A stretch of DNA of 64,000 nt, taken from positions 62,001 through 126,000 of the forward strand of contig QFPW01000003.1 of assembly GCA_003241785.1 (NCBI GenBank), given 5' to 3'. The position numbers were made by a program, and so were the translations under genes. The stretch comes from Rhodovulum sulfidophilum. GTDB lineage: Bacteria; Pseudomonadota; Alphaproteobacteria; Rhodobacterales; Rhodobacteraceae. Below the pieces are notes generated by a model. That model did no database searches, had not been told where the DNA came from, and saw only the letters and a list, made by a program, of their open reading frames with translations. This document shows, one piece after another, positions 8,072-18,169 of the stretch (positions are counted from its first letter, which is position 1; the number at the start of each line of letters is the position of its first letter).

Positions 8072-9193
8072 TCAGTTCCCCGCGAAGGCCGCGTCGGGCA
8101 CGAGGACCGCCTTCAGCACCTCGCCGGTCTCGGACAGGTGGGCGGCGGTGTCGATCTCCGAGAGCGGGAACTTGCGGATGAGCCTGTCGAAGGGGAAGCG
8201 CCCCTGCCGCCAGAGCTCGACCAGGCGCGGGATGAAGATGTCGGGCACCGCGTCGCCCTCGATGATGCCGCGCACGGTCCGGCCGAACAGCAGGCCGTTC
8301 ATGTCGAGCGAGACCTCGGTTCCGAGCGGCGAGACGCCGATGATACCGCAGACGCCGGTGAGCCGCAGGCAGTCCGCGGCCTGGCGCGCGACCTTGGGCA
8401 GGCCGGTGCATTCGAGCGAATACTGCGCCCCCTCGCCGCCGGTGATCTTCTGGATCGCCGCGACCGGATCCTCGGCGCCGCCGTTCACCGCATGCGTCGC
8501 ACCGACTTCGAGGGCGAGGTCGAGGCGCGACTGGTTGAGATCGACCACGATGATATGGGCGCAGCCGACGACGCGCGCGGCCATCGCGGCGGCGAGCCCG
8601 ACCGAGCCCGCGCCGAAGATCGCGATGCTGGTCCCGGCCTCGGGCTTCAGCGCGTTGATGACCGCGCCCGCGCCCGTCTGGATGCCGCAGCCGAGCGGCC
8701 CCATGATGTCGAGCGGCACGTCGGTCGGGATCTTCACGACGTTGCGCTCGGTCGCCATGGCGAGCTCGCCGAACGAGGACTGCGCGAAGAAATAGCTGCT
8801 GAGCTTGTGGCCATGCGCGTCGCAGCAGGGGCTCGACCCGTCCGGCCGCGCGCCGCTGAAGTTGCGGCCGTAGAGGTCGGGGCAATAGCCGGGTCGGCCG
8901 GAGAGGCAGTTGGCGCAGGCGCCGCAGCTCGCGAAGCTCATCACCACGTGATCGCCCACCGCGACCTTGGTGACGCCCGCGCCGATCTTCTCGACGATCC
9001 CCGCGCCCTCATGGCCGAGGATCGCGGGCAGCGGCGTCGGGAAATACTGGTCGCGCACCACGAGATCGGTGTGGCACATGCCGACGCCGGCGATCCTCAC
9101 CAGCACCTCGTTGTCCCGCGGCTCCTCGATATCGACGAGTTCGAGCGTGAACGCCCCACCCTTGCCGCGCACCACGGCCGCCTGAAAACTCAT
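8072..9193 (-). CDS. Zinc-dependent NAD alcohol dehydrogenase (class III/aryl-alcohol type)
   Basis: 373 aa from the ATG at 9193, preceded by GGGGAGGAG; the reading frame extends further upstream without such a site. Catalytic zinc ligands are Cys40, His61 and Cys169. The structural zinc cysteines are 90, 93, 96 and 104. The Rossmann motif IFGAGSVGLAAA is followed by an acidic VVDLNQSRL, indicating NAD preference. The long form with PCCDAHGHKLSSYF resembles benzyl- and aryl-alcohol dehydrogenases and class III enzymes. It is the first gene of the minus-strand nine-gene cluster, so the promoter should lie in 9194-9319. Confidence 0.93.
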   Translation of the reverse strand: MSFQAAVVRGKGGAFTLELVDIEEPRDNEVLVRIAGVGMCHTDLVVRDQYFPTPLPAILGHEGAGIVEKIGAGVTKVAVGDHVVMSFASCGACANCLSGRPGYCPDLYGRNFSGARPDGSSPCCDAHGHKLSSYFFAQSSFGELAMATERNVVKIPTDVPLDIMGPLGCGIQTGAGAVINALKPEAGTSIAIFGAGSVGLAAAMAARVVGCAHIIVVDLNQSRLDLALEVGATHAVNGGAEDPVAAIQKITGGEGAQYSLECTGLPKVARQAADCLRLTGVCGIIGVSPLGTEVSLDMNGLLFGRTVRGIIEGDAVPDIFIPRLVELWRQGRFPFDRLIRKFPLSEIDTAAHLSETGEVLKAVLVPDAAFAGN

Positions 9194-9319
9194 GGCTAAC
9201 TCCTCCCCGTCTGATTTTTCCTGGGCGCCGATCGCGTCGGTCATCCCGGCTTGAGGAAAGCCTATGCCGGGCGGGGGGAGGGGAGCCATGGCGGGAAGCG
9301 ACAAAAATGTCGCCGTGTT

Positions 9320-10375
9320 TTATCCGGAGCCGGAGGATATGGCGCCCCGGGGGCCGGGAAGCGCGGTTTCCAGGCGCCGAAACTCGGCCGGGGTCCTGCC
9401 CGTCCAGGCCCTGAAGGCCCGGCCGAAGCTTGATTCGTCGCCATAGCCGACGAGACGGGCCACCCGCTTGATCGGCAGATCGGCGCGCCGCAGCAGGGTC
9501 TCCGCCCGGAGCCGGCGCGCTTCGGCCCGGAGCGCGGTCAGCGACGTGCCCTCCTCGCGCAGATGCCGCTGCAGGCTCCGGAGCGAGACGTTGAGCGCTT
9601 CGGCGAGCCTCGGAGCTTCCGGCGCGTCGCCGCCCGCGGCGAGGACGCGGACGATCCGCCGCGAGAGCAGCCGGTCCTGCCGGTAGCGCCGCGCCATCAG
9701 GGGCAGCGGACGGCGCAGCAGCGCGCGCAGGCTCGCGTCGTCGCGCAGCACCGGGAGCCGGAGATATCCGGCGTCGAGGGACAGGCTCGCCTCCGCCGCG
9801 CCGAAGACGATCGCGCCGCCGAACATCCGCGCATAGGCCCCGGCGTGGGGCGGCGCGGGGAAGGGGAAGCGCGCGCCGACGAGCGGGATGCGGGAATCGA
9901 CGAGCCAGCAGGCGACGCCGTGCAGATTGCGCAGGAGGCTCACGAGGCAGAACTCGCGGAAGGGACCGAGGTCGACCGCCTCGGTGATCCGCGCGGTCGC
10001 GTCGATGTCCGAGATTTCTGGCGTGATCCGCACATCTTCGGTCAGCAGCGCATGGTGCCGGCACCAGCGCCGGAGCGCGATGTCGAGCGTCGGCGCCGTC
10101 AGCGAGGCCCGGAGCAGCAGTCCGTAGCTGCCCCAGGGAAGCCGCCGCGAGAACCAGCCAAGCGCCTCGTCGTCGAGCGCGCGCATCGCGAGATCCGAAA
10201 GGCGTTCCAGCTGATCGGCGCTCACCCGACCCGCGGGATCCCGCGCCGCCTCCGCCGCGATCCCCGCCTCGGCGAGGGCCATCCCGGGATCGATCCCCCG
10301 TCGCTCATAAGCGAGAAGGATGGCCCGGATGAACGCCGTCGGAGTTTCGGAACGCGGGCTGGCTTGATCCGTCAC
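9320..10375 (-). CDS. AraC-family transcriptional regulator with arabinose-binding-like N-domain
   Basis: 351 aa from the GTG at 10375, preceded by GGAGG at 5 bases; an upstream in-frame TTG is less likely. Residues 1-230 fit the Arabinose_bd-type ligand domain (WGSYGLLLRAS, GGAIVFGAAEASLSLD). The last 100 residues carry the double helix-turn-helix with LNVSLRSLQRHLREEGTSL and VARLVGYGDESSFGRAFRAW. It is divergent from the liu operon and points toward the alcohol dehydrogenase cluster, so it could control either or both. A perfect palindrome at 10451-10472 lies between it and the liu genes. Confidence 0.9.
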   Translation of the reverse strand: MTDQASPRSETPTAFIRAILLAYERRGIDPGMALAEAGIAAEAARDPAGRVSADQLERLSDLAMRALDDEALGWFSRRLPWGSYGLLLRASLTAPTLDIALRRWCRHHALLTEDVRITPEISDIDATARITEAVDLGPFREFCLVSLLRNLHGVACWLVDSRIPLVGARFPFPAPPHAGAYARMFGGAIVFGAAEASLSLDAGYLRLPVLRDDASLRALLRRPLPLMARRYRQDRLLSRRIVRVLAAGGDAPEAPRLAEALNVSLRSLQRHLREEGTSLTALRAEARRLRAETLLRRADLPIKRVARLVGYGDESSFGRAFRAWTGRTPAEFRRLETALPGPRGAISSGSG

Positions 10376-10450
10376 GCTGACCTCCACCTGGCGCAATCTG
10401 CACAGGATCTGGCGCCGAATGCAATCGGTCGCGGCCTATCCTCCGCCAGG

Positions 10451-10472
10451 GCCGAAGCCGCGCGGCTTCGGC
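10451..10472. promoter_or_regulatory. Perfect palindrome upstream of the liu operon
   Basis: Ten-base arms GCCGAAGCCG and CGGCTTCGGC flank a central CG, ending 26 bases before the GTG start of the carboxyltransferase gene. It sits in the divergent region with the AraC regulator. As DNA it could be an operator; as RNA it would form a strong hairpin in the leader. No terminator U-run follows. Confidence 0.5.
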
Positions 10473-10498
10473 GATAACGATAATCCGGAGGAATTTCC

Positions 10499-12103
10499 GT
10501 GGCGGCTCTCCAGTCCCGGATCAGCCCCAGCACGCCGGCGTTTCGCGAGAACGCGGCGGCGATGGGAGCCCTGACAGATCAGATGGGCGCGCTCGCGGCG
10601 CGCATCGCCGATGGCGGCGGGCCGGCCGCGCGCGCGCGGCACACGGCCCGCGGCAAGCTGCTCCCCCGCGACCGGGTGGAGCGGCTGATCGACCCGGGCT
10701 CGGCCTTTCTCGAGATCGGCCAGTTCGCCGCCACCGGAATGTACGAGGACGCGGCGCCGGGCGCGGGCGTGATCGCGGGTGTCGGACGGATCGAGGGGCG
10801 CGACTGCATGGTCGTGTGCAACGACGCCACGGTGAAGGGCGGCACCTATTATCCGATGACGGTGAAGAAGCATCTCCGCGCGCAGGAGATCGCCGAGGCC
10901 TGCGCCCTGCCCTGCGTCTATCTCGTGGACTCCGGCGGGGCCAACCTGCCGAACCAGGACGAGGTCTTCCCCGACCGGGATCATTTCGGCCGCATCTTCT
11001 TCAACCAGGCGAACATGTCGGCCAAGGGGATCGCGCAGATCGCCGTCGTCCTCGGCTCCTGCACCGCGGGCGGCGCCTATGTGCCCGCGATGTCGGACGA
11101 GACGATCATCGTGCGCGACCAGGGCACTATCTTCCTCGCCGGCCCCCCGCTCGTGAAGGCCGCCACCGGCGAGATCGTCACCGCCGAGGAACTCGGCGGC
11201 GGCGACGTCCACACGCGCCTGTCCGGCGTCGCGGACCATCTCGCGCGCGACGACGGCCACGCGCTCGCGCTCGCCCGGCGGGCGGTGGCCAATCTCACCC
11301 GGTCCACGCCCGCCCCCGACGTCGCGCCGGTCGAGCCACCGCTCTACGATCCCGACGAGATCGCGGGCATCGTCCCGAGGGATCCGCGCACCCCCTACGA
11401 CGTGCGCGAGGTGCTGGCCCGGCTGGTCGACGGCTCGCGCTTCGACGAGTTCAAGGCGCGGTTCGGCACGACGCTGGTCTGCGGCTTCGCGCATATCCAT
11501 GGCATGCTGGTCGGGATCATCGCCAACAACGGCGTGCTCTTCGCCGAAAGCGCGGTGAAGGGCGCGCATTTCGTGGAGCTCTGCTCGCAGCGCCGGGTGC
11601 CGCTCCTGTTTCTCCAGAACATCACCGGCTTCATGGTCGGTCGCCGCTACGAGGCCGAGGGCATCGCCAAGCACGGCGCGAAGCTCGTGACGGCGGTCGC
11701 GACGACGAAGGTCCCGAAGATCACCGTGCTGATCGGCGGCTCCTTCGGCGCGGGCAATTACGGCATGTGCGGCCGGGCCTATTCGCCACGCTTCCTCTGG
11801 ACCTGGCCCAACAGCCGCATCGCGGTGATGGGCGGCGAACAGGCCGCCGGCGTGCTCGCCACCGTCCGGCGCGAGGCGATCGAGCGCAAGGGCGACAGCT
11901 GGTCCGCCGAGGAAGAGGCGGCCTTCAAGGCGCCGACGCTCGCGATGTTCGAGCGGCAGAGCCATCCGCTCTACGCCTCCGCCCGGCTCTGGGACGACGG
12001 GGTGGTCGATCCGCGCGGGACGCGCGATCTGCTCGGGCTCAGCCTCGCCGCCGCGCTGAACGCGCCGATCCCCGAAACCCGCTTCGGCGTCTTCCGGATG
12101 TGA
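10499..12103 (+). CDS. liuB: Methylcrotonyl-CoA carboxylase, carboxyltransferase (beta) subunit
   Basis: 534 aa, GTG start with CGGAGGAATTTCC upstream. The carboxyltransferase fold is shown by YLVDSGGANLPNQDEVFPD near 140, which is typical of MCC beta subunits, then GSCTAGGAYVPAMSDE near 185 and FGAGNYGMCGRAYSPRF near 415. It transfers carboxyl from biotin to 3-methylcrotonyl-CoA in leucine/isovalerate breakdown. The biotin subunit follows after 11 bases. The neighbouring HMG-CoA lyase and hydratase genes strongly support an MCC identity over propionyl-CoA or geranyl-CoA carboxylase, though a geranyl-CoA relative cannot be wholly excluded. Confidence 0.93.
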   Translation: MAALQSRISPSTPAFRENAAAMGALTDQMGALAARIADGGGPAARARHTARGKLLPRDRVERLIDPGSAFLEIGQFAATGMYEDAAPGAGVIAGVGRIEGRDCMVVCNDATVKGGTYYPMTVKKHLRAQEIAEACALPCVYLVDSGGANLPNQDEVFPDRDHFGRIFFNQANMSAKGIAQIAVVLGSCTAGGAYVPAMSDETIIVRDQGTIFLAGPPLVKAATGEIVTAEELGGGDVHTRLSGVADHLARDDGHALALARRAVANLTRSTPAPDVAPVEPPLYDPDEIAGIVPRDPRTPYDVREVLARLVDGSRFDEFKARFGTTLVCGFAHIHGMLVGIIANNGVLFAESAVKGAHFVELCSQRRVPLLFLQNITGFMVGRRYEAEGIAKHGAKLVTAVATTKVPKITVLIGGSFGAGNYGMCGRAYSPRFLWTWPNSRIAVMGGEQAAGVLATVRREAIERKGDSWSAEEEAAFKAPTLAMFERQSHPLYASARLWDDGVVDPRGTRDLLGLSLAAALNAPIPETRFGVFRM

Positions 12104-12114
12104 GGGCCAAGATC

Positions 12115-14122
12115 ATGTTCAAGAAGATCCTGATCGCGAACCGGGGCGAGATCGCCTGCCGGGTCATGACGACCGCCCGCCGCCTCGGCGTCGCCACCGT
12201 CGCCGTCTATTCCGACGCCGACGCGCGCGCGAAACACGTCGCGATGGCCGACGAGGCGGTGCGCGTCGGCCCCGCCCCCGCGGCCGAGAGCTATCTCAGG
12301 GCCGACCGCGTGATCGAGGCGGCGCTCCGCGCCGGCGCGGAGGCGATCCATCCCGGCTATGGCTTCCTCTCGGAGAACCCCGACTTCGTCGAGGCCGTGG
12401 CGGCGGCGGGTCTCACCTTCATCGGCCCGCCGGCGAGCGCGATCCGGGCCATGGGGCTCAAGGACGCGGCCAAGGCGCTGATGCAGGAGGCCGGCGTTCC
12501 GGTGGTGCCGGGCTACCACGGCGGCGAGCAGGACCCCGACTTTCTCGCCGCCGAGGCGGAGCGGATCGGCTATCCCGTGCTCATCAAGGCGCGCGCGGGC
12601 GGCGGCGGCAAGGGCATGCGGCTGGTCGAGCGCCCCGCCGATTTCCGCGCCGCGCTCGAGGGCGCGCGGCGCGAGGGGCAGGCGAGCTTCGGCGATCCGT
12701 CCTGCCTGATCGAGAAATACATCACCCGTCCCCGCCACGTGGAGATCCAGGTCTTCGGCGACGGGCACGGCGATATCGTCCACCTCTTCGAGCGCGACTG
12801 CTCGCTGCAACGCCGCCACCAGAAGGTGATCGAGGAGGCCCCCGCCCCCGGGATGCCGCCCGAGGTGCGCGCGGCGATGGGGCGCGCCGCGGTCGAGGCG
12901 GCGCGCGCGGTCGGCTATCAGGGCGCGGGCACGGTCGAGTTCATCGCCGACGGCTCCGGCGCGCTGCGGGCGGACGGCTTCTGGTTCATGGAGATGAACA
13001 CCCGGCTGCAGGTCGAGCACCCGGTGACCGAGGCGATCACCGGCCTCGATCTCGTCGAGCTCCAGCTCCGCGTCGCGGCGGGCGAGCCCCTGCCCTTCGG
13101 ACAGGACGCGCTCACCATCGACGGCCATTCCTTCGAGGCGCGGATCTACGCCGAGGATACCGCGCGCGGCTTCCTGCCCGCGACGGGACGGCTCCGCCAT
13201 CTCGCGACCCCGCCGGCGGCGGAGTTCGAGCGGGGCGCGACGCGGGTCGATTCCGGCGTGCGGCGGGGCGACGGCGTGACGCCCTTCTACGACCCGATGA
13301 TCGCGAAGCTCATCGTGCACGGGCCCACCCGCGCGGTCGCCCTCGACCGGCTTTCCGCCGCTCTGGCACGGTTCGAGGTCACGGGTCTCGTGACCAACCT
13401 CGGCTTTCTCGCGGCGCTCGCCCGCCATCCGGGCTTCGCCGCGGGCGAGGTCGACACCGGCCTGATCGGCCGCGATCTCGACGCCCTGATCGCCGAGCCC
13501 GCCCCGCCCGAGGCGGCCATCGCCATCGCGGCGCTCGCCGCGCTCGGCCTGCCGCGCGCGGCGGAGACCGGCGCCGGCGATCCCTGGATCACCCTGACCG
13601 GCTGGCGCCAATGGGGCCCGGCCTCGCGCGAGGTCCCGCTCGAACAGGGCGGACGGGCGCTGACGCCCCGGATCGCCATTCACGGCGGCGGCCGCTTCGT
13701 CATGTCCCTCGGCGACGGCGTGTTCGCCGGCGAGGCGCGGGCCGAGGGGCCGGAGCGTGTCGCGATCCTGCGCGACGGACACCTCGTCCGCGCGCGGGTG
13801 ACGCGGGACGCGGGCGCGATCACCGTCTTCCTCGACGGCCATGCCTTCGCCTTCGCCGAACCCGATCCGCTCGAAGGCGACGACGAGGCCGAGGGCGGCT
13901 CCGACGCGGTGACCGCGCCCATGCCCGGCCTCGTGCGCGCGGTGAACGCGGCGGCGGGCGCCCCGGTCGCGCGCGGCGACGCGCTCGTGGTGCTAGAGGC
14001 GATGAAGATGGAGCACACGCTGACCGCCCCCCGCGACGGACGGATCGCCGAGACCCGCGTGGGCGTCGGCGATCAGGTCGCCGATGGCGCGGTGCTCGTG
14101 ACGCTGGAGCCGGAGGAAGCCG

Positions 14123-14130
<8 letters not shown>
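12115..14130 (+). CDS. liuD: Methylcrotonyl-CoA carboxylase, biotin carboxylase/carrier (alpha) subunit
   Basis: 671 aa from the ATG at 12115. The open frame extends far upstream, but MFKKILIANRGEIACRV is the canonical start. Domains: the biotin carboxylase N-domain; the ATP-grasp with GGGGKGMRLVER near 160 and FMEMNTRLQVEHPVTE near 290; and the C-terminal biotinyl domain with EAMKMEH, the biotin being attached at Lys631. The enzyme carboxylates its own biotin with ATP and bicarbonate. The gene overlaps the HMG-CoA lyase gene by 8 bases, giving a tight four-gene operon. Confidence 0.95.
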
Positions 14131-14978
<848 letters not shown>

Positions 14979-14989
<11 letters not shown>

Positions 14990-15770
14990 GACCCTGACCC
15001 TCGCCACCGATGCCCGGGGCGTCGCCACCCTGCGGCTCAGCCGGCCGGAGAAGCGCAACGCGCTGTCGGAGCGGATGATCGCCGAGCTGACCGAGGCCGC
15101 CGCCGCGCTCGCGGCCGACCGGACCGTGCGCGCGGTGGTTCTCGCCGCCGAGGGCGCGACCTTCTGCGCGGGCGGAGACCTCAGGTGGATGCTCGCGCAG
15201 GTCGAGGCCGATCGCGCGACGCGCATGGCCGAGGCGCGCAAGCTCGCCCTGATGCTCCGGGCGCTCAACGAGCTGCCGAAGCCGCTGATCGCCCGCGTGC
15301 AGGGCGACGCCCTCGGCGGCGGCGTGGGCATGGCCTCGGTCTGCGACGTCGCGGTGGCCGCCGATACCGCCCGTTTCGGGCTGACCGAGACGCGGCTCGG
15401 CCTCATCCCGGCGACGATCGCGCCCTATGTGCTGGCGCGTCTCGGCGAGGCGATGGCGCGGCGGGTCTTCTTCTCCGCGCGGATCATCGGCGCCGCCGAG
15501 GCGGAGCGGCTCGGCCTCGTCGCCCGCGTCGTGGCGCCGGCCGATCTCGACGCGGCGGTGGAGGCCGAGGTCGCCCCCTATCTCGACGTCGCCCCGGGCG
15601 CGGTCGCGGCGGCGAAGGCCCTCGCGCGCCGGCTCGGCCCGCCGATCGACGCGGCGGTCATCGAGGACACGATCTCCCGGCTGGCCGACACCTGGGAGGC
15701 ACCCGAAGCGCGGGAAGGCATCTCCGCATTCCTCGAGAAGCGCGAGCCGGCCTGGCGCGTACGCGGCTGA
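14979..15770 (+). CDS. liuC: Enoyl-CoA hydratase, likely methylglutaconyl-CoA hydratase
   Basis: 263 aa crotonase-family protein. RLSRPEKRNALSERM lies near residue 20, the oxyanion-hole segments are FCAGGDLRWM near 65 and GDALGGGVGMASVCDVAVA near 110, and the catalytic Glu region is FGLTETRLGLIPATI near 130. The context of methylcrotonyl-CoA carboxylase and HMG-CoA lyase makes hydration of 3-methylglutaconyl-CoA the likely reaction, between those two steps. It is the last gene of the operon. Isovaleryl-CoA dehydrogenase, normally part of this set, is not in the window. Confidence 0.9.
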
Positions 15771-15837
15771 GCGGCCGCGGCGCGACGCCGTTCGGGGAAG
15801 CGGTGGCGTCGCCGGCAAGCGGCGCCTTTCGGCGCGC

Positions 15838-16341
15838 CTATTCGGCCTCGGTGGACGAAGATGCCTTTCGCATCGCGTCGTCCTCGCCCCCGGGGGAGGC
15901 TTCGAGGTTCTCCAGCATCTGGCGCGCGACGCGCAGGAAGGTCTCCAGATCGGCCGGGGCGATGCCGCCGATCAGGCGACCCTCGCATGCGAGCGCGATG
16001 GCGAGCAGATCGTCGTGGGCCTGGCGGCCGCTCGCGGACAGCCACCACCATCGCCGTCGGGGGTCGCTCCGGCGCGCCTCGAAATGAACGAGGCCCTTCG
16101 CCAGCAGCTGACCGAGCGCGCGGCTCATCGCCGATTTGTCGAGCCGGAGCACCTCGCAGATGCGGTTCGCGGTGCTCCGGGGCTCGATGGCCAGCATCGA
16201 GAGGACACGCCACTCGACGACGCCGAGATCGTGGCGCTCGCGATAGATGGCCGCCGTCGTCCGCTGCCAGGCGTTGGCGACCGCGTTGAGCAGGAAGGGA
16301 GGATAGTTCTCGAGCGCGAGGATGGTCATGTCATCCCGCAT
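15838..16341 (-). CDS. MarR-family transcriptional regulator
   Basis: About 167 aa from the ATG at 16341; starts at 16329 or 16401 are also possible. The winged helix is seen in LGVVEWRVLSMLAIEPRSTANRI (helices 2-3), LRLDKSAMSRALGQLLAKGL (recognition helix) and the basic wing RRSDPRRRWWWLSASG. The flanking helices should mediate dimerisation. It lies 133 bases downstream of the P450 gene on the same strand and converges on the liu operon. MarR proteins commonly sense aromatic acids and repress nearby catabolic genes. The P450 gene is the likeliest target. Confidence 0.87.
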   Translation of the reverse strand: MRDDMTILALENYPPFLLNAVANAWQRTTAAIYRERHDLGVVEWRVLSMLAIEPRSTANRICEVLRLDKSAMSRALGQLLAKGLVHFEARRSDPRRRWWWLSASGRQAHDDLLAIALACEGRLIGGIAPADLETFLRVARQMLENLEASPGGEDDAMRKASSSTEAE

Positions 16342-16474
16342 CGTCACCGGGCTCGACAGCCGGCGCTCAGTCTCCCCCGCCCGACCCTGCTTCACGCGCA
16401 TCCGCCCCTTTCCCGTCCCGCCGCGCGCATCATCCGCGCGGATCCGGACGCCCGCAAGGTGCTTCGCGGCCCTT

Positions 16475-17698
16475 TCAGGCGGCGACCAGCCGGATCGGCA
16501 GCCGGTCGAGCGCGTGCACCGCGTTGTTGGGACGCCAGACCGCCTCGCCGTCCGGCTCGATCCGCGCGACCCGCGCCGCGAGGGCGGTGAGGAGCGCGTC
16601 GAGCTCGGCGCGGGCGATGTTCTGACCGACACAGCCGTGGATGCCCGCCCCGAAGGCGAGATGGCCCTGCGGGTTGCGATCGATCCGGAAGACGTCGGGA
16701 TCGCCCCATTTCTCCGGATCCCTGTTCGCCGAGCCCAGCACGCAGAGGACCTTGCTGCCCTGCTCGACCGGCTCCCCGGCGATGTCGCAGGCGAGATTCG
16801 CGGTGCGCGCGAAGGTATGGACCGGCGAGGTGTAGCGCAGCACCTCCTCGAAACACGGCCGCGCCAGCCCGGGATCGGCGCGGAGCCGGTCCCAGGCCCC
16901 CGGGTTGCGAGACAGGCACCAGAGCGCGTTGCCGATCCCAGTCACCGTCGTGTCGACGCCCGCGGAAAGGAAGGAGCGCACAAGCATCCCCGCCTCCGCC
17001 TCGGTAAGCTCGCCCGCGTCGGCCGCCGCGTAGATCATCGCCCCGAGCCCGTCCCCGGTCAGCCGGTCGCGGTCGCAGGCGGCGGTGATCCAGGGCACGA
17101 TCTCGGGGATCCGGGCCATCGCGTCGCGCCGGATCGCATTGTCCGGGCCAAGCGCGTTGAAGACCAGCGCGCCGTAATCGACCAGCGGCCGGCGGGCGAC
17201 GTCGCGCATGCCGACGGCGCGCGGGAAGACGGTGGTCGGGAACACCTCGGCGCAGTCGGCCACCGCCTCGAAGCATCCCTGCTCCAGCAGCCGGTCCACG
17301 AGGTCCTCGGCCGCGACGCGGAACGCCTCGCGCAGAACGGAGACGGATTTGGGCGAGAGCGCGCGGGCCATCACCTTGCGCGTGCGCGTGTGGTCCGGCG
17401 GATCGACCTCGAGGATGATCGACGGCTGGCGCCAGGGCGCGCCGAGTTGGAAGTCGTTGAGGCCCACCCCGCGGGAGGAGACGAAGCGCTCGTGATCGGA
17501 GAAGACCGCGCGGGTCTGCTCGTACCTTCCGACGGCGAGAACCGCGTAGCGCGGGATGTACACGACGGGGCCCCTGGCGCGGAGTTCGGCGTAGTAGCCG
17601 AGCGGATCGCGCAGGATCTCCGAGTCATAGGGATCGACGTCCCAGACCGGCACGCCGGCCGGCGGGTGAATCGCGGCATGGCCTTCGATGAGTGTCAT
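16475..17698 (-). CDS. Cytochrome P450, CYP199-like
   Basis: 407 aa from the ATG at 17698, which has GGAGGAAACC upstream. Key P450 elements are intact: I-helix AGVDTT at 246-251 with the acid-alcohol pair, ExxR at 285-288 (EVLR), and heme loop FGAGIHGCVGQ with the axial Cys356. There is no membrane anchor, so this is a soluble bacterial class I enzyme needing a ferredoxin and a reductase. SSRGVGLNDF near 75 resembles CYP199 enzymes that oxidise para-substituted benzoates; this is a family impression, not a search result. No redox partner lies next to it. The pair at 24906-26437 could serve it. Confidence 0.92.
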   Translation of the reverse strand: MTLIEGHAAIHPPAGVPVWDVDPYDSEILRDPLGYYAELRARGPVVYIPRYAVLAVGRYEQTRAVFSDHERFVSSRGVGLNDFQLGAPWRQPSIILEVDPPDHTRTRKVMARALSPKSVSVLREAFRVAAEDLVDRLLEQGCFEAVADCAEVFPTTVFPRAVGMRDVARRPLVDYGALVFNALGPDNAIRRDAMARIPEIVPWITAACDRDRLTGDGLGAMIYAAADAGELTEAEAGMLVRSFLSAGVDTTVTGIGNALWCLSRNPGAWDRLRADPGLARPCFEEVLRYTSPVHTFARTANLACDIAGEPVEQGSKVLCVLGSANRDPEKWGDPDVFRIDRNPQGHLAFGAGIHGCVGQNIARAELDALLTALAARVARIEPDGEAVWRPNNAVHALDRLPIRLVAA

Positions 17699-17951
17699 AG
17701 CGTCGGTTTCCTCCAGGCGGCCCATTTCCGGGCTCTGGCCACCGGTCATCGTCGATCCGGCGGCCGTCATTCCCCTCGTCCTGCCGGAATTCGGTTGTCA
17801 TGTCAACTCATGGCTCGTGGCAGGGTTGCCCGGGGGCCGTCTCGCCCCTCCGTCCGTTCTGATATTCTTTTTTATATCATTGTGTTGTGGAATGATCCGG
17901 ATCAGGTGCGATTGCTTTCCTGGTACAGATCCACCTGAGTGCCTTCTCTCT

Positions 17952-17965
17952 GTTGATGAATCAAC
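17952..17965. promoter_or_regulatory. Candidate MarR-type operator
   Basis: An inverted repeat with 6-base arms GTTGAT and ATCAAC around GA, 254 bases upstream of the P450 start. The TTGAT/ATCAA form resembles sites of MarR-family repressors. A MarR gene lies downstream in the same apparent transcription unit. This is a pattern match only. Confidence 0.35.
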
Positions 17966-18076
17966 CCATATCAACCACCCTACCCGGGGCTCGAGGATCC
18001 GGCGGGGGGAAATCGCCGCGCCTCATGGGCCGATCTCCCCGGGAGGCAAAGGAAAAAACGGGTCCGTCAGCGATCG

Positions 18077-18148
18077 ATGTATACGATGATCGGTCGAACG
18101 CGGGATAAAGCGCGATTATCTTGCGCCGAATCGAATTTCATGTATACA
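18077..18148. promoter_or_regulatory. Pair of TGTATAC operator boxes upstream of the GntR gene
   Basis: ATGTATAC at 18077-18084 and the perfect palindrome TGTATACA at 18141-18148 are 64 bases apart, start to start. The second lies 21 bases before the GntR start codon. GntR/FCD regulators commonly bind TGTATACA-like palindromes, so autoregulation and control of the downstream transporter operon are likely. Confidence 0.5.
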
Positions 18149-18169
18149 GAGAGCCGAGTGGAGGAACGC

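Larger units (their letters stand above)
17699..18169. other. Divergent regulatory region between P450 and GntR genes (no gene seen)
   Basis: No convincing coding sequence. An AT-rich block (TATTCTTTTTTATATCA at 17863-17879) stands out from the surrounding GC and may include a promoter. Perfect or near-perfect palindromes are present: TGATCCGGATCA at 17893-17904, GTTGAT-GA-ATCAAC at 17952-17965, and two GTATAC boxes at 18077-18084 and 18141-18148. Confidence 0.6.

Noticed and set aside
617..9199. Very long plus-strand open frames opposite the minus-strand cluster (up to about 1800 codons)
   Set aside because: They are Arg/Asp/Val/Leu-rich translations of the complementary strand of well-identified genes; high GC removes stop codons in antisense frames. 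No family motif is seen in them.
9298..9313. Hairpin GCGACA-AAAA-TGTCGC beside the AraC stop codon
   Set aside because: Stem of only 6 bp and no U tract in either direction, so not called as a terminator.
10816..12114. Long upstream extension of the biotin carboxylase frame through the carboxyltransferase gene
   Set aside because: The extension overlaps liuB in another register and is compositionally nonsense; the canonical start MFKKILIANRGE is at 12115.
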